DNA from: IMCC26077 sp964561165
Lineage (GTDB): Bacteria; Actinomycetota; Actinomycetes; Nanopelagicales; Nanopelagicaceae
Direction of reading: 5' to 3'
Length of the DNA stretch: 64,000 nucleotides
NCBI GenBank assembly: GCA_964561165.1
Contig: CAZLOJ010000003.1
Coordinates: 1 to 64,000, forward strand
A program made the position numbers and the translations under genes. This document shows, piece by piece, positions 24,774 through 33,064 of the stretch; positions within the stretch are counted from its first letter, which is position 1, and every line of letters starts with the position of its first letter. A model generated the notes under the pieces. It did no database searches. It had not been told where the DNA came from and was given only the letters and a program-made list of their open reading frames with translations.

Positions 24774-25868
24774 TTACTCCCGTGCCTTAGCCATTGCGGC
24801 AATGAACCTATCGTTCTCCTCGGGAGTTCCAATTGTCACGCGCAGTGCACCTGGCAAGCCCACGTCTCGAATCAACACCCCTTCGGCAAGCAATTTCTGC
24901 CAAAGCTCCCCTGGCGTAGCGGTGGCAAAGAGGAAGAAATTAGCTCCGCTGTGCACTGTGCGCACGCCAAGCTTCTCCAGTTGTTGCATCACTCGCTCAC
25001 GCTCCTTTGACAGGAGCGCGACGTTACCTAAAAGTTCTTGCGAGTAAGAGAGCGCCACAAGCGCCAGTGATTGCGTAGCGGTACTCAAGTGATAAGGCAG
25101 TCGAACCAATTGCAAAGCATCAATGACTTTCGGATTAGCGACCAAGTAGCCGACGCGAGTGCCAGCAAAGGCAAATGCTTTACTCATCGTTCGAGAGACA
25201 AGAATGTTGGAATGTCGCTCAATAAGTGTGACAGCGCTTGGCTCTGATGAGAACTCTTGGTACGCCTCATCAACCACCAAGAGCGCATTTCGCTCTCGAC
25301 ATAGATCGGCTATGCGCTCAATATCTGCGAGTGGGGCAACGGTTCCTGTTGGGTTATTAGGTGTGGTGAGAAAGATGAGAGTTGGAGTGTGCGCGCTCAT
25401 TGCTTCTCTAGTTTTTTCACGATCTATCGAGTAATCACTATCTCGCTCGACAGCAATCCATTTCGTTCCGACCGAACGGGCGATATTGCGATGCATGGAG
25501 TACGAAGGTTCGAAACCAAGGGCGCTTCGACCGAATCCCCCGAATGCGAGGAAGATGGTTTGAAGAATTTCATTACTACCGTTTGCGGCCCATACCGAGC
25601 GTTCATCAAAGGTCGTATCGGAGAGTTGGTTGATATATCGCGCAAGCGCGCGGCGAAGTTCAATCGCATCTCGATCTGGATAGCGATTGAGGCGTCCGCC
25701 AACTTCACTTAACGCTCGTTCAAGATCCTTCACAAGAGCACGACTTGGACCAAACGGGTTCTCGTTGGTGTTCAGACGAACTGGCACGTCTAACTGCGGC
25801 GCGCCATAAGGAGTTTGATCAGCAAGATCTGCGCGAAGTGGCAGCCATGCCGGCCATTGATTAGTCAT
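24774..25868 (-). CDS. hisC: Histidinol-phosphate aminotransferase
   Basis: This PLP aminotransferase converts imidazole acetol phosphate to histidinol phosphate with glutamate. The ATG at 25868 overlaps the hisD stop by 4 nt and gives 364 residues; an open frame continues upstream into hisD but has no homology. Motifs are N-x-N-E-N-P-F-G near 33-40, TTPNNPTGT at 168-176, VVDEAY at 198-203, and the PLP lysine K230 in SRTMSKAFAFAGTRVG. It could also act on aromatic keto acids, as some HisC enzymes do. Confidence 0.93.
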   Translation of the reverse strand: MTNQWPAWLPLRADLADQTPYGAPQLDVPVRLNTNENPFGPSRALVKDLERALSEVGGRLNRYPDRDAIELRRALARYINQLSDTTFDERSVWAANGSNEILQTIFLAFGGFGRSALGFEPSYSMHRNIARSVGTKWIAVERDSDYSIDREKTREAMSAHTPTLIFLTTPNNPTGTVAPLADIERIADLCRERNALLVVDEAYQEFSSEPSAVTLIERHSNILVSRTMSKAFAFAGTRVGYLVANPKVIDALQLVRLPYHLSTATQSLALVALSYSQELLGNVALLSKERERVMQQLEKLGVRTVHSGANFFLFATATPGELWQKLLAEGVLIRDVGLPGALRVTIGTPEENDRFIAAMAKARE

Positions 25869-27184
25869 GCGCGAAACCGTGCCGCGATTGCCTCGCCGTG
25901 CGCCGGAAGATCTTCGGAGTTCGCGAGCGTAATGACGGTCTCGGCTACTTGCTCGAGAGCAGCCTTTGAATAATTCACAAAGTGTAAACCCTTCAAGAAG
26001 GTTTGCACTGAGAGTCCACTCGAATGGCATGCGCATCCACCAGTCGGGAGAACGTGATTCGAGCCTGCGGAATAATCACCCAGTGATACTGGAGCAAATG
26101 AGCCAATGAAGATTGCGCCGCCATTTCGCACGTGTTTGGCAACCGACTCTGCATCACGAGTATGTATTTGCACATGTTCGCCTGCATAGCCATTAAGCAC
26201 GTGAAGGCCTTGTTCAATATCTTTCACGATTACAATTGCGGATTGAACTCCGCTAAGTGCAGTTGCGATTCGTTCACTATGTTTGGTCTTGTCTATCCGA
26301 ATCTCTAATCGCCGCTTCACCTCTTCGGCGAGAGTGCGGCTGGTGGTAACAAGCACAGCTGCAGCAATCGTGTCGTGCTCTGCTTGACTAATGAGATCAG
26401 CAGCGACGTAATCGGCGTCTGCAGAATCATCTGCGAGAATGATGATCTCTGTTGGGCCTGCTTCTGAATCGATACCGATGATTCCCCGTAGCGCACGCTT
26501 TGCCGCAGCAACATAGACATTGCCAGGTCCTGTCACCATATCGACTGCTTGACATCCGATTCCATAAGCAAACATGGCAACTGCTTGTGCACCTCCAACG
26601 GCATAGACCTCGTCGATCCCCAAGAGCGCACATGTTGCCAAAATCGTCGGGTGTGGCAAACCACCAAATTCTCTCTGTGGTGGCGATGCAATAGCTATTG
26701 ATTGCACGCCCGCAATTTGTGCAGGGATGACATTCATCATCACGCTGCTCGGATATACCGCGCGACCACCAGGGACATATAGCCCAACTCGATCGACCGG
26801 AACCCACCGTTCAGTTACCGTACCGCCAGGAATTACTGTCACGCTTTTTTCGGCACGTAATTGTTCCTGGTGAACTTTTCTAATTCGTTCGATAGAGAGC
26901 AGGAGGGCTTGCTTGACCTTCTCATCAAGATTCTCTAGAGCGCCCGATATTTCCGAAGGACTGACTCGAAGTGAGTGCGGACGCACCCCATCGAACTTCT
27001 CTCCCAAATCCAGAAGAGCGCTGACGCCACCGGTGCGAACGTGATCAATGATTTCTTGGACATCGCGCATCGCCCCTGCGACATCGAGAGTCGCGCGCGG
27101 AATCAGTGCGCGTATTTCATCGCGAGAGCTCTTGTTGGTGAGTTGAGCGCTCGCGTCGATTTCACGGATGATTGGGCGGCTCAC
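25865..27184 (-). CDS. hisD: Histidinol dehydrogenase
   Basis: This zinc enzyme performs the last two oxidations to histidine. It has 439 residues. The family signature is seen around VYAVGGAQAVAMFAYG and GPGNVYVAAAKR, with zinc ligand region SQAEHD and the C-terminal H of PAHGEAI. The start is GTG with only a weak GAG upstream. It is the first gene of the his-trp run; 34 bp separate it from the end of dnaE on the same strand, so read-through from dnaE is possible. The his genes hisG and hisE are not here. Confidence 0.95.
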   Translation of the reverse strand: MSRPIIREIDASAQLTNKSSRDEIRALIPRATLDVAGAMRDVQEIIDHVRTGGVSALLDLGEKFDGVRPHSLRVSPSEISGALENLDEKVKQALLLSIERIRKVHQEQLRAEKSVTVIPGGTVTERWVPVDRVGLYVPGGRAVYPSSVMMNVIPAQIAGVQSIAIASPPQREFGGLPHPTILATCALLGIDEVYAVGGAQAVAMFAYGIGCQAVDMVTGPGNVYVAAAKRALRGIIGIDSEAGPTEIIILADDSADADYVAADLISQAEHDTIAAAVLVTTSRTLAEEVKRRLEIRIDKTKHSERIATALSGVQSAIVIVKDIEQGLHVLNGYAGEHVQIHTRDAESVAKHVRNGGAIFIGSFAPVSLGDYSAGSNHVLPTGGCACHSSGLSVQTFLKGLHFVNYSKAALEQVAETVITLANSEDLPAHGEAIAARFRA

Positions 27185-27218
27185 TTACTCATTCTACTCA
27201 AGGAGCCATGGCGCGTGC

Positions 27219-30200
27219 TTAGACCAGACAGTTTGGCCCTAAAAGGGCTTTCAAATCAGCGCTTAGGCTTGCAGTAGCGCTCACCTTTAACCCTTCGTCG
27301 ATAGTCAACAAGGTGTTCTCGGTTGCGCTCTCCAGCCGAAGATGTACATCCGTTGTGCCAGGGTGCGAACGCAATACCTCTTTCATCCGTTCAACAACGG
27401 GCGGTGTGCATCGAGCTAATGGCAGGGTAATGACCAATGGTCCTTTTCGCTCTTGATGAAGATCCGGTAGCGACATTTCCATCAAGATGAATTTTGGGAC
27501 CTCTTCGCGACGATCAACCCGCCCCCTAACGAGGACGATGACATCTTCTCCCATCATCGTCGCGTATTGATTGTAGGTATTCGAAAAAGCCATCACATCG
27601 ATTGCTCCGCTGAGGTCTTCGAGGGTGACAATGGCCCACGATGCCCCTTGTTTGGTGACCTTTCTTTGGATGCCGGTAATAAGACCAGCGATCGTCATTA
27701 CTTCGTCCCCATGATTTCCATGTAGCTCATCGCCTGATATCGCACTAATTGGTCGATCAGAGAGCGAGGCGAGCAGCGATTCGACGCCAAGTAGTGGATG
27801 GTCAGAAACATAGAGTCCAAGCATTTCTCGTTCGTGTGCGAGAAGCGTGCGCTTATCCCATTCATCGACTGGGTAATCTAAATCTATACTGGCAACTTGA
27901 TTCTCGTTTGCCCCTCCGAAGAGATCAAACTGTCCAATAGCTTCAGCGCGTTTGGTCTCTGAAACACTGTCGAGCGCCTCGAGATAGATGGCCATCAAAC
28001 CGCGACGAGAATGTCCGAGCGAATCGAAGGCGCCGCCTTTGATTAACGATTCTAAAGTTTTCTTGTTGCAAACCTGAGCATCTACTTTCGCTAGAAAATC
28101 TCCAAAAGAGGTGAAGGAGCCTTTGCTCTCGCGAGCTTTTCTGATTAATTCGACAGCGCCTGTTCCAACATTTCGGATTGCGGCCAGACCAAAACGAATA
28201 TCTTTGCCGCGCGGTGTGTAATCAGATTCAGACTCGTTGACATCTGGGGGCAAGACTTTTATCCCCATTCTGCGACATTCACTTAAGTACAGCGCACTCT
28301 TATCTTTATCATCGCGGACGCTTGTGAGCAGCGCTGCCATGTACTCCGTCGGAAAGTTGGCTTTGAGGTATGCAGTCCAGTACGAGACCATGCCATAGCC
28401 CGCGCTGTGCGCGCGATTAAATGCATAATCCGAGAACGGAACGAGAATCTCCCAGAGCATGGAGATTGCATTATCAGAGTAGCCCCGCTCCTGCATTCCA
28501 GCTTGAAATGGGATGTACTCTTTATCAAGAATCTCTTTCTTCTTCTTGCCCATAGCGCGACGCAAGAGATCTGCGCCACCAAGTGAGAATCCGGCTAGTT
28601 TTTGAGCAATGGCCATGACCTGCTCTTGGTACACAATCAAACCGTAAGTATCTCCAAGGATCTCTGCGAGTGGTTCTGCCAATTCGCGATGAATGGGAAT
28701 TACCGGTTTGCGATTGTTTTTTCGATCCGCATAATCATTGTGCGCATTAGCACCCATAGGACCAGGTCGATAGAGAGCGATTACCGCTGAGATATCTTCG
28801 AATGAATCTGGCGCTAGCGATCGCAAGAGCGAACGCATGGGGCCACCGTCGAGCTGGAAGACACCAAGGGTCTCACCTCGCGAAAGGAGCTCATACGTTT
28901 TCTTATCGTCTAATGCCAGATCTTCGAGTGCGAAAGAAATCCCCTGATTACTTTTGATGTTAATCAGACAGTCATCCAAAACGGTGAGGTTGCGCAAGCC
29001 AAGAAAATCCATTTTAAGGAGACCAAGCGATTCGCAAGCACCCATATCGAATTGAGTGATGATGGATCCATCCGCCTCGCGTCGTTGAATCGGAATAACA
29101 TCAAGGAGCGGCTCTTTGCTCAGAATTACACCCGCGGCATGCACGCCCCATTGACGCTTGAGACCCTCTAAACCTTTCGCGGTGTCAATGACCCGCTTGG
29201 CTTCGACATCACTGTCATAAAGCGCTCGCACTTCGCCCGCCTCAACGTATCGCTCATCATCTGGATTAAAAATTCCCTCGAGCGAAATATCTTTACCCAT
29301 TACTGAGGGTGGGAGAGATTTATTGATTTTCTCTCCGATTATGTATGGCAACCCCAACACTCGCGTTGCATCTTTCACCGCTTGTTTCGCCTTGATTGTT
29401 CCGTACGTAATGATTTGGGCAACTCGCTCTTCACCATAACGTGAGGTCGCATATTGAATCATTTCGCCTCGATGGCGCTCGTCGAAGTCAAGATCGATAT
29501 CAGGCATTGAAATACGCTCCGGATTGAGAAAGCGCTCAAAAAGCAAGCCGTGCTTAATAGGATCAAGTCCGGTGATTCCTAGCGCGTACGCAACAACTGC
29601 GCCTGCCGCCGAACCACGTCCAGGGCCGACACGAATTCCTTCTTTGCGCGCGTAGTTCACAAGGTCGGCAACCACAAGGAAGTACCCAGGAAAACCCATC
29701 TGACAGATAACTTGCACTTCGTACGCCGCACGCTTCAGATGTTCTGGCGGTACGCCATCAGGAAAACGTGTTGCCAGGCCGCGCGCAACTTCCTTCTCCA
29801 ACCATGATTCCTCGGTTTCACCCTTAGGGACAGGAAATTGCGGCAGAAGATTCTCTCCTTCGCGGAAGGAGATCTGACACCGCTCTGCAATCAAAAGAGT
29901 GTTGTCGCAGGCTTCAGGAATCTCAGCAAAGAGTTCGCGCATCTGTTGAGCAGATTTCAGGTAGAACTCGTCATTATCGAATTTGAAACGTTTTGGATCA
30001 GCAAGAGTTGATCCCGATTGGATGCAGAGCAGGGCAGCATGCGCTTGCTCATCTTCTTTGTAGGTGTAGTGGAGATCATTCGTTGCGAGCAACGGAATAT
30101 TGAGGTCCTTTGCGAGTTTTAATAGATCTGTTCGAGTTCGTTTTTCGATCTCTATTCCATGCTCCATCAACTCAAGAAAGTAATTCTCTTTGCCGAAGAT

Positions 30201-30740
30201 TTCTTGATAGTCGCCAGCAGCTTTCTTTGCTCCTGCATAGTCGCCCATGCGAAGCCGTGTTTGGATTTCACCGCCTGGGCAACCAGTGGTTGCGATCAAA
30301 CCTGCTGAATATTGTTGCAACAACTCTCGATCCATTCGAGGCTTGTAGTAATACCCTTCAAGCGACGCTAATGACGAAAGCTTAAAGAGATTACTCATCC
30401 CGTTGTTGTTCTGGGCAAGAATTGTCATGTGGGTATAGGCCCCTCCGCCAGAGACATCATCTTCCCCACCTTCAGCCCACTTGACGCGCTTGCGATCATG
30501 GCGTGAACCGGGGGCGATGTATGCCTCAATACCGATGATGGGTTTAACGCCGACAGCTTGTGCGCTTTTGTAGAACTCGTATGCACCAAAGAGATTGCCG
30601 TGATCTGTTATCGCGATTGCGCGTGCCTGCGGGTTCTCAACCTTTGCCACCTCACCAACGAGCTCCTTGACGCGAGCGGCACCATCGAGCATCGAGTACT
30701 CGGTATGGACATGGAGGTGGACAAAATCGTTGGTGCTCAC
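27219..30740 (-). CDS. dnaE: DNA polymerase III alpha subunit (replicative)
   Basis: This is the chromosomal replicase, a C-family polymerase. It has 1173 residues. The N-terminal PHP domain starts FVHLHVHTEYSMLDGA; catalytic aspartates lie in PDIDLDF (413-419); the fingers contain the FNRAHSAGYG motif; a helix-hairpin-helix region and an OB fold (GLITGIQRKVTKQG, VTLEDLSGAIDVMAF) close the protein. The start is GTG, 23 bp after the RluD-family gene. A second C-family polymerase, dnaE2, is found at 56538-59903; the longer length and higher similarity to the replicative form assign this copy as dnaE1. Confidence 0.96.
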   Translation of the reverse strand: MSTNDFVHLHVHTEYSMLDGAARVKELVGEVAKVENPQARAIAITDHGNLFGAYEFYKSAQAVGVKPIIGIEAYIAPGSRHDRKRVKWAEGGEDDVSGGGAYTHMTILAQNNNGMSNLFKLSSLASLEGYYYKPRMDRELLQQYSAGLIATTGCPGGEIQTRLRMGDYAGAKKAAGDYQEIFGKENYFLELMEHGIEIEKRTRTDLLKLAKDLNIPLLATNDLHYTYKEDEQAHAALLCIQSGSTLADPKRFKFDNDEFYLKSAQQMRELFAEIPEACDNTLLIAERCQISFREGENLLPQFPVPKGETEESWLEKEVARGLATRFPDGVPPEHLKRAAYEVQVICQMGFPGYFLVVADLVNYARKEGIRVGPGRGSAAGAVVAYALGITGLDPIKHGLLFERFLNPERISMPDIDLDFDERHRGEMIQYATSRYGEERVAQIITYGTIKAKQAVKDATRVLGLPYIIGEKINKSLPPSVMGKDISLEGIFNPDDERYVEAGEVRALYDSDVEAKRVIDTAKGLEGLKRQWGVHAAGVILSKEPLLDVIPIQRREADGSIITQFDMGACESLGLLKMDFLGLRNLTVLDDCLINIKSNQGISFALEDLALDDKKTYELLSRGETLGVFQLDGGPMRSLLRSLAPDSFEDISAVIALYRPGPMGANAHNDYADRKNNRKPVIPIHRELAEPLAEILGDTYGLIVYQEQVMAIAQKLAGFSLGGADLLRRAMGKKKKEILDKEYIPFQAGMQERGYSDNAISMLWEILVPFSDYAFNRAHSAGYGMVSYWTAYLKANFPTEYMAALLTSVRDDKDKSALYLSECRRMGIKVLPPDVNESESDYTPRGKDIRFGLAAIRNVGTGAVELIRKARESKGSFTSFGDFLAKVDAQVCNKKTLESLIKGGAFDSLGHSRRGLMAIYLEALDSVSETKRAEAIGQFDLFGGANENQVASIDLDYPVDEWDKRTLLAHEREMLGLYVSDHPLLGVESLLASLSDRPISAISGDELHGNHGDEVMTIAGLITGIQRKVTKQGASWAIVTLEDLSGAIDVMAFSNTYNQYATMMGEDVIVLVRGRVDRREEVPKFILMEMSLPDLHQERKGPLVITLPLARCTPPVVERMKEVLRSHPGTTDVHLRLESATENTLLTIDEGLKVSATASLSADLKALLGPNCLV

Positions 30741-30763
30741 GGTTGGGAAATGTAGCGCCTTGC

Positions 30764-31723
30764 CTAGGAAGGGTTACGTAGGCTGGCTAAAGCGCTGCTC
30801 AGGTCGGCTGGGTAGGCGCTGGTAAAGCTCTCTTCCTGCCCGCTACCTGGGTGGATGATGGTCAAGCGGTGGGCATGGAGCCACTGCCTGGTCAGCCCCA
30901 AAGCCTTGGCAAAGGTTGGGTCGGCGCCATACATCAAGTCGCCAACGAGGGGGTGGCGCAGCGCTGCAAAGTGCACCCGAATCTGATGAGTTCGCCCCGT
31001 CTCCAACTCGACCTCTACCAATGTGGCGCCAGCAAAACTTTCAAGCGTTTGATAGTGGGTGATGCTTGGTTTTCCATCGGCCACAACAGCAAACTTAAAT
31101 TCATCGCGTGGATGGCGGTCGATTGGCGCATCAATCGTCCCGCGCGTGGGATCTGGATGTCCCTGCACGATTGCGTGATAGATCTTCTGCACCTGACGAG
31201 CACGAAACTGTTCTTTCAAGGAGAGATACGCTCGATCAGATTTTGCTACGACCATTAATCCTGAGGTGCCAACATCTAGGCGATGAACGATTCCGGCTCG
31301 CTCTGTTGGCGCAAGGTGTGAGAGCGAAATTCCACGTGCCGTTAAGACACCAACAACAGTAGGCCCACTCCAACCGATTGATGGGTGCGCTGCAACACCC
31401 AGTGGCTTATCGATAACAATAATGTCGTCATCGCTGTACACCACTTTAAGTTCGGGAAGATCTGATGTATCCAGCTGGGCAATACGACCAGCTTCATGAA
31501 CAATGTCGATCTCAATTACATCACCTGCAGCAAGTCGGGCAGATTTATCCACTCGCTTACCGTTGACAAAAATCGCCCCGCGTTCAGCCGCGGCGGCGAC
31601 CATTGTGCGAGAGAGTCCGAGCGCGCGAGCAAGTGCAGCATCGACGCGTTCGCCATCGAGCCCCTCAGGAATTTCTAACGTGCGCGTTTGAGTGATTTCA
31701 TGTGGTTCATTTGGTTGGCTCAT
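30764..31723 (-). CDS. rluD: RluD-family 23S rRNA pseudouridine synthase
   Basis: This enzyme isomerises uridines in 23S rRNA. It has 319 residues: an S4 RNA-binding domain at about 21-75, then the RluA-family catalytic domain with the active Asp at D150 in HRLDVGTSGL. The motifs DKPLGVAAHP and GRTHQIRVH are also present. The start ATG overlaps the lspA stop by 4 nt. Actinobacteria commonly keep this gene next to lspA. Exact target uridines cannot be read from sequence. Confidence 0.93.
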   Translation of the reverse strand: MSQPNEPHEITQTRTLEIPEGLDGERVDAALARALGLSRTMVAAAAERGAIFVNGKRVDKSARLAAGDVIEIDIVHEAGRIAQLDTSDLPELKVVYSDDDIIVIDKPLGVAAHPSIGWSGPTVVGVLTARGISLSHLAPTERAGIVHRLDVGTSGLMVVAKSDRAYLSLKEQFRARQVQKIYHAIVQGHPDPTRGTIDAPIDRHPRDEFKFAVVADGKPSITHYQTLESFAGATLVEVELETGRTHQIRVHFAALRHPLVGDLMYGADPTFAKALGLTRQWLHAHRLTIIHPGSGQEESFTSAYPADLSSALASLRNPS

Positions 31724-32202
31724 CGATTATCTCCGTGATAACTTCCGCCGCGCCACGAAAGCACAGCCATTACGGCAACGGAAAGGACAATCGCTGAATC
31801 GGCAATATTAAATAGCGCCCAATTTGGTAGGCCGATCCAATCGACAACGTGGCCGCGAAATGGTCCGGGATCGCGGAAGAGACGATCGGTGAGATTGCCC
31901 ATGACGCCACCGATTAATCCAGCCCACGGATAGCTCCATGCGCGAATCGAAACGCGTGGGATACGAATGAGAAGATAAAGGAGGACGAAAACACTGATGG
32001 CGGTGAGGGCAAAGGTGGCGCCAGTAAATGAGCTAAATGCCGCGCCGGGATTACGTGCAAACTCCCAACGCAAAAATCGTCCAATGACATATTGAACTGG
32101 TTTACCTTCAAGCGTTTTGACTGCCCAGATTTTCGTGGCGAGATCGAGTAGGTAAACGGCGAGCGCACCGCTAAAGATAATCCGCCAATGCGAAGTGCGA
32201 AT
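31720..32202 (-). CDS. lspA: Lipoprotein signal peptidase, apparently starting at ATT
   Basis: This membrane aspartyl protease removes signal peptides from diacylglyceryl-modified prolipoproteins, the step after Lgt. The reading frame is open well upstream of the first usual start codon (TTG at 32073), and the upstream codons encode the family's first helix and its LLDLATK segment (D20). In that stretch there is no ATG, GTG or TTG. I place the start at ATT (32202-32200): it is preceded by GAGGAG with 8 nt spacing (32211-32216) and shares one base with the stop of the zinc-finger gene (TAATT, where neighbours have TAATG). This gives 160 residues, a normal length. Catalytic aspartates are D106 (GNLTDR) and D135 (FNIADS). 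A CTG at 32229 is a less likely start. Confidence 0.88.
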   Translation of the reverse strand: MRTSHWRIIFSGALAVYLLDLATKIWAVKTLEGKPVQYVIGRFLRWEFARNPGAAFSSFTGATFALTAISVFVLLYLLIRIPRVSIRAWSYPWAGLIGGVMGNLTDRLFRDPGPFRGHVVDWIGLPNWALFNIADSAIVLSVAVMAVLSWRGGSYHGDNR

Positions 32203-32912
32203 TAGCGTCGCTCCTCTTTCTGTTTGCAGAGCATGCAGAGTGTGGCCCGAGGGAACACTTGTAGTCGCGCTTTACCAATTGGGTTTCCGCAGATTTCACA
32301 TTTGGTGTAGCTACCTGCCGCGATGCGCGCGAGCGCTAATTCTGTTTGCAAGACAAGATCTTGCGCGTTGTAAACAAGCGAGAGCTCATGCTCTCGTTCA
32401 AAAGTCTTAGTTCCCGCATCGGCCTGATCATCGCCAGCGCCATCCGAGGAATCTTGCAATAACTCAGCGGCCTGAGCCTCTGCAGAGGCAAGCTCTTGCT
32501 TATACGTGGCGAGATCTTTTGTTAGTCGAACCTTCATCTCTTTTAATTCATCTTTGCTCCACGGATTCTCTGAGCCCGAGACAATCAAAGGCGTAGGAAT
32601 GTCTCGTAACGGCTTCAAGGCATGTTTACTCTTACGCTCGACCTTCGGTGGTGGCGGCAGTAATAGGCGTCTTTGGAAACCATCGTTAGGAGTACTTGCG
32701 CTCGTAGCACTCGATGGCGCCGAAGAAGTTGCCGGGCTCGCTCCCGCACTCCCTCCAGCAGAGTTACTTGCCTTGCTGGCCTTGCCCGCCTTGCCAGCAG
32801 CTGGCGCGCTCTTGGCTGGTGCCGGTGTTGGTGCGCTCGCGCTCTTCTTGGGAAATGGTCGCCCCTTACTTGCCGCAGGAGCTTTCTTGATGGGCTTGGC
32901 AGGGGCTTTCTT
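32202..32912 (-). CDS. TraR/DksA-type C4 zinc-finger protein, 5' end lost in an assembly gap
   Basis: The visible 236 residues are the C-terminal part. A Lys/Ala/Pro-rich low-complexity region (KKAPAKPIKKAPAASKG and onwards for about 95 residues) leads to a DksA-like coiled coil (WSKDELKEMKVRLTKDLATY, then the returning helix) and a C4 finger: CEICG then CMLCK. Actinobacterial members sit next to lspA and ileS, as here, and may act on RNA polymerase; function is not established. The start is unknown because the gene enters the N run. The ATG at 33029 would need the frame to hold across a gap of unknown length and lacks a ribosome binding site. The repetitive Lys/Ala codons probably caused the gap. 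Confidence 0.82.
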   Translation of the reverse strand, partial: KKAPAKPIKKAPAASKGRPFPKKSASAPTPAPAKSAPAAGKAGKASKASNSAGGSAGASPATSSAPSSATSASTPNDGFQRRLLLPPPPKVERKSKHALKPLRDIPTPLIVSGSENPWSKDELKEMKVRLTKDLATYKQELASAEAQAAELLQDSSDGAGDDQADAGTKTFEREHELSLVYNAQDLVLQTELALARIAAGSYTKCEICGNPIGKARLQVFPRATLCMLCKQKEERR

Positions 32913-33012
32913 NNNNNNNNNNNNNNNNNNNNNNNNNNNNNNNNNNNNNNNNNNNNNNNNNNNNNNNNNNNNNNNNNNNNNNNNNNNNNNNNNNNNNNNN
33001 NNNNNNNNNNNN
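32913..33012. other. Assembly gap (100 N)
   Basis: Exactly 100 N, a placeholder length for a scaffold join. It hides the start of the TraR/DksA-like gene and all but 52 bp of the region upstream of ileS, including any promoter or T-box leader. Confidence 0.98.
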
Positions 33013-33064
33013 AGATATAAAGAATGCATCAGAATTCAGAGGATGAGCCGGGAGCGCACTGCAT

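Noticed and set aside
31914..32168. 84-residue open frame covering the lspA 5' region
   Set aside because: It is in another frame than LspA and breaks the conserved protein; the ATT-initiated frame explains the region better.
32913..33029. Start of the zinc-finger gene at the ATG at 33029
   Set aside because: It requires the frame to hold across a gap of unknown size and has no ribosome binding site; the true start is probably inside the gap.
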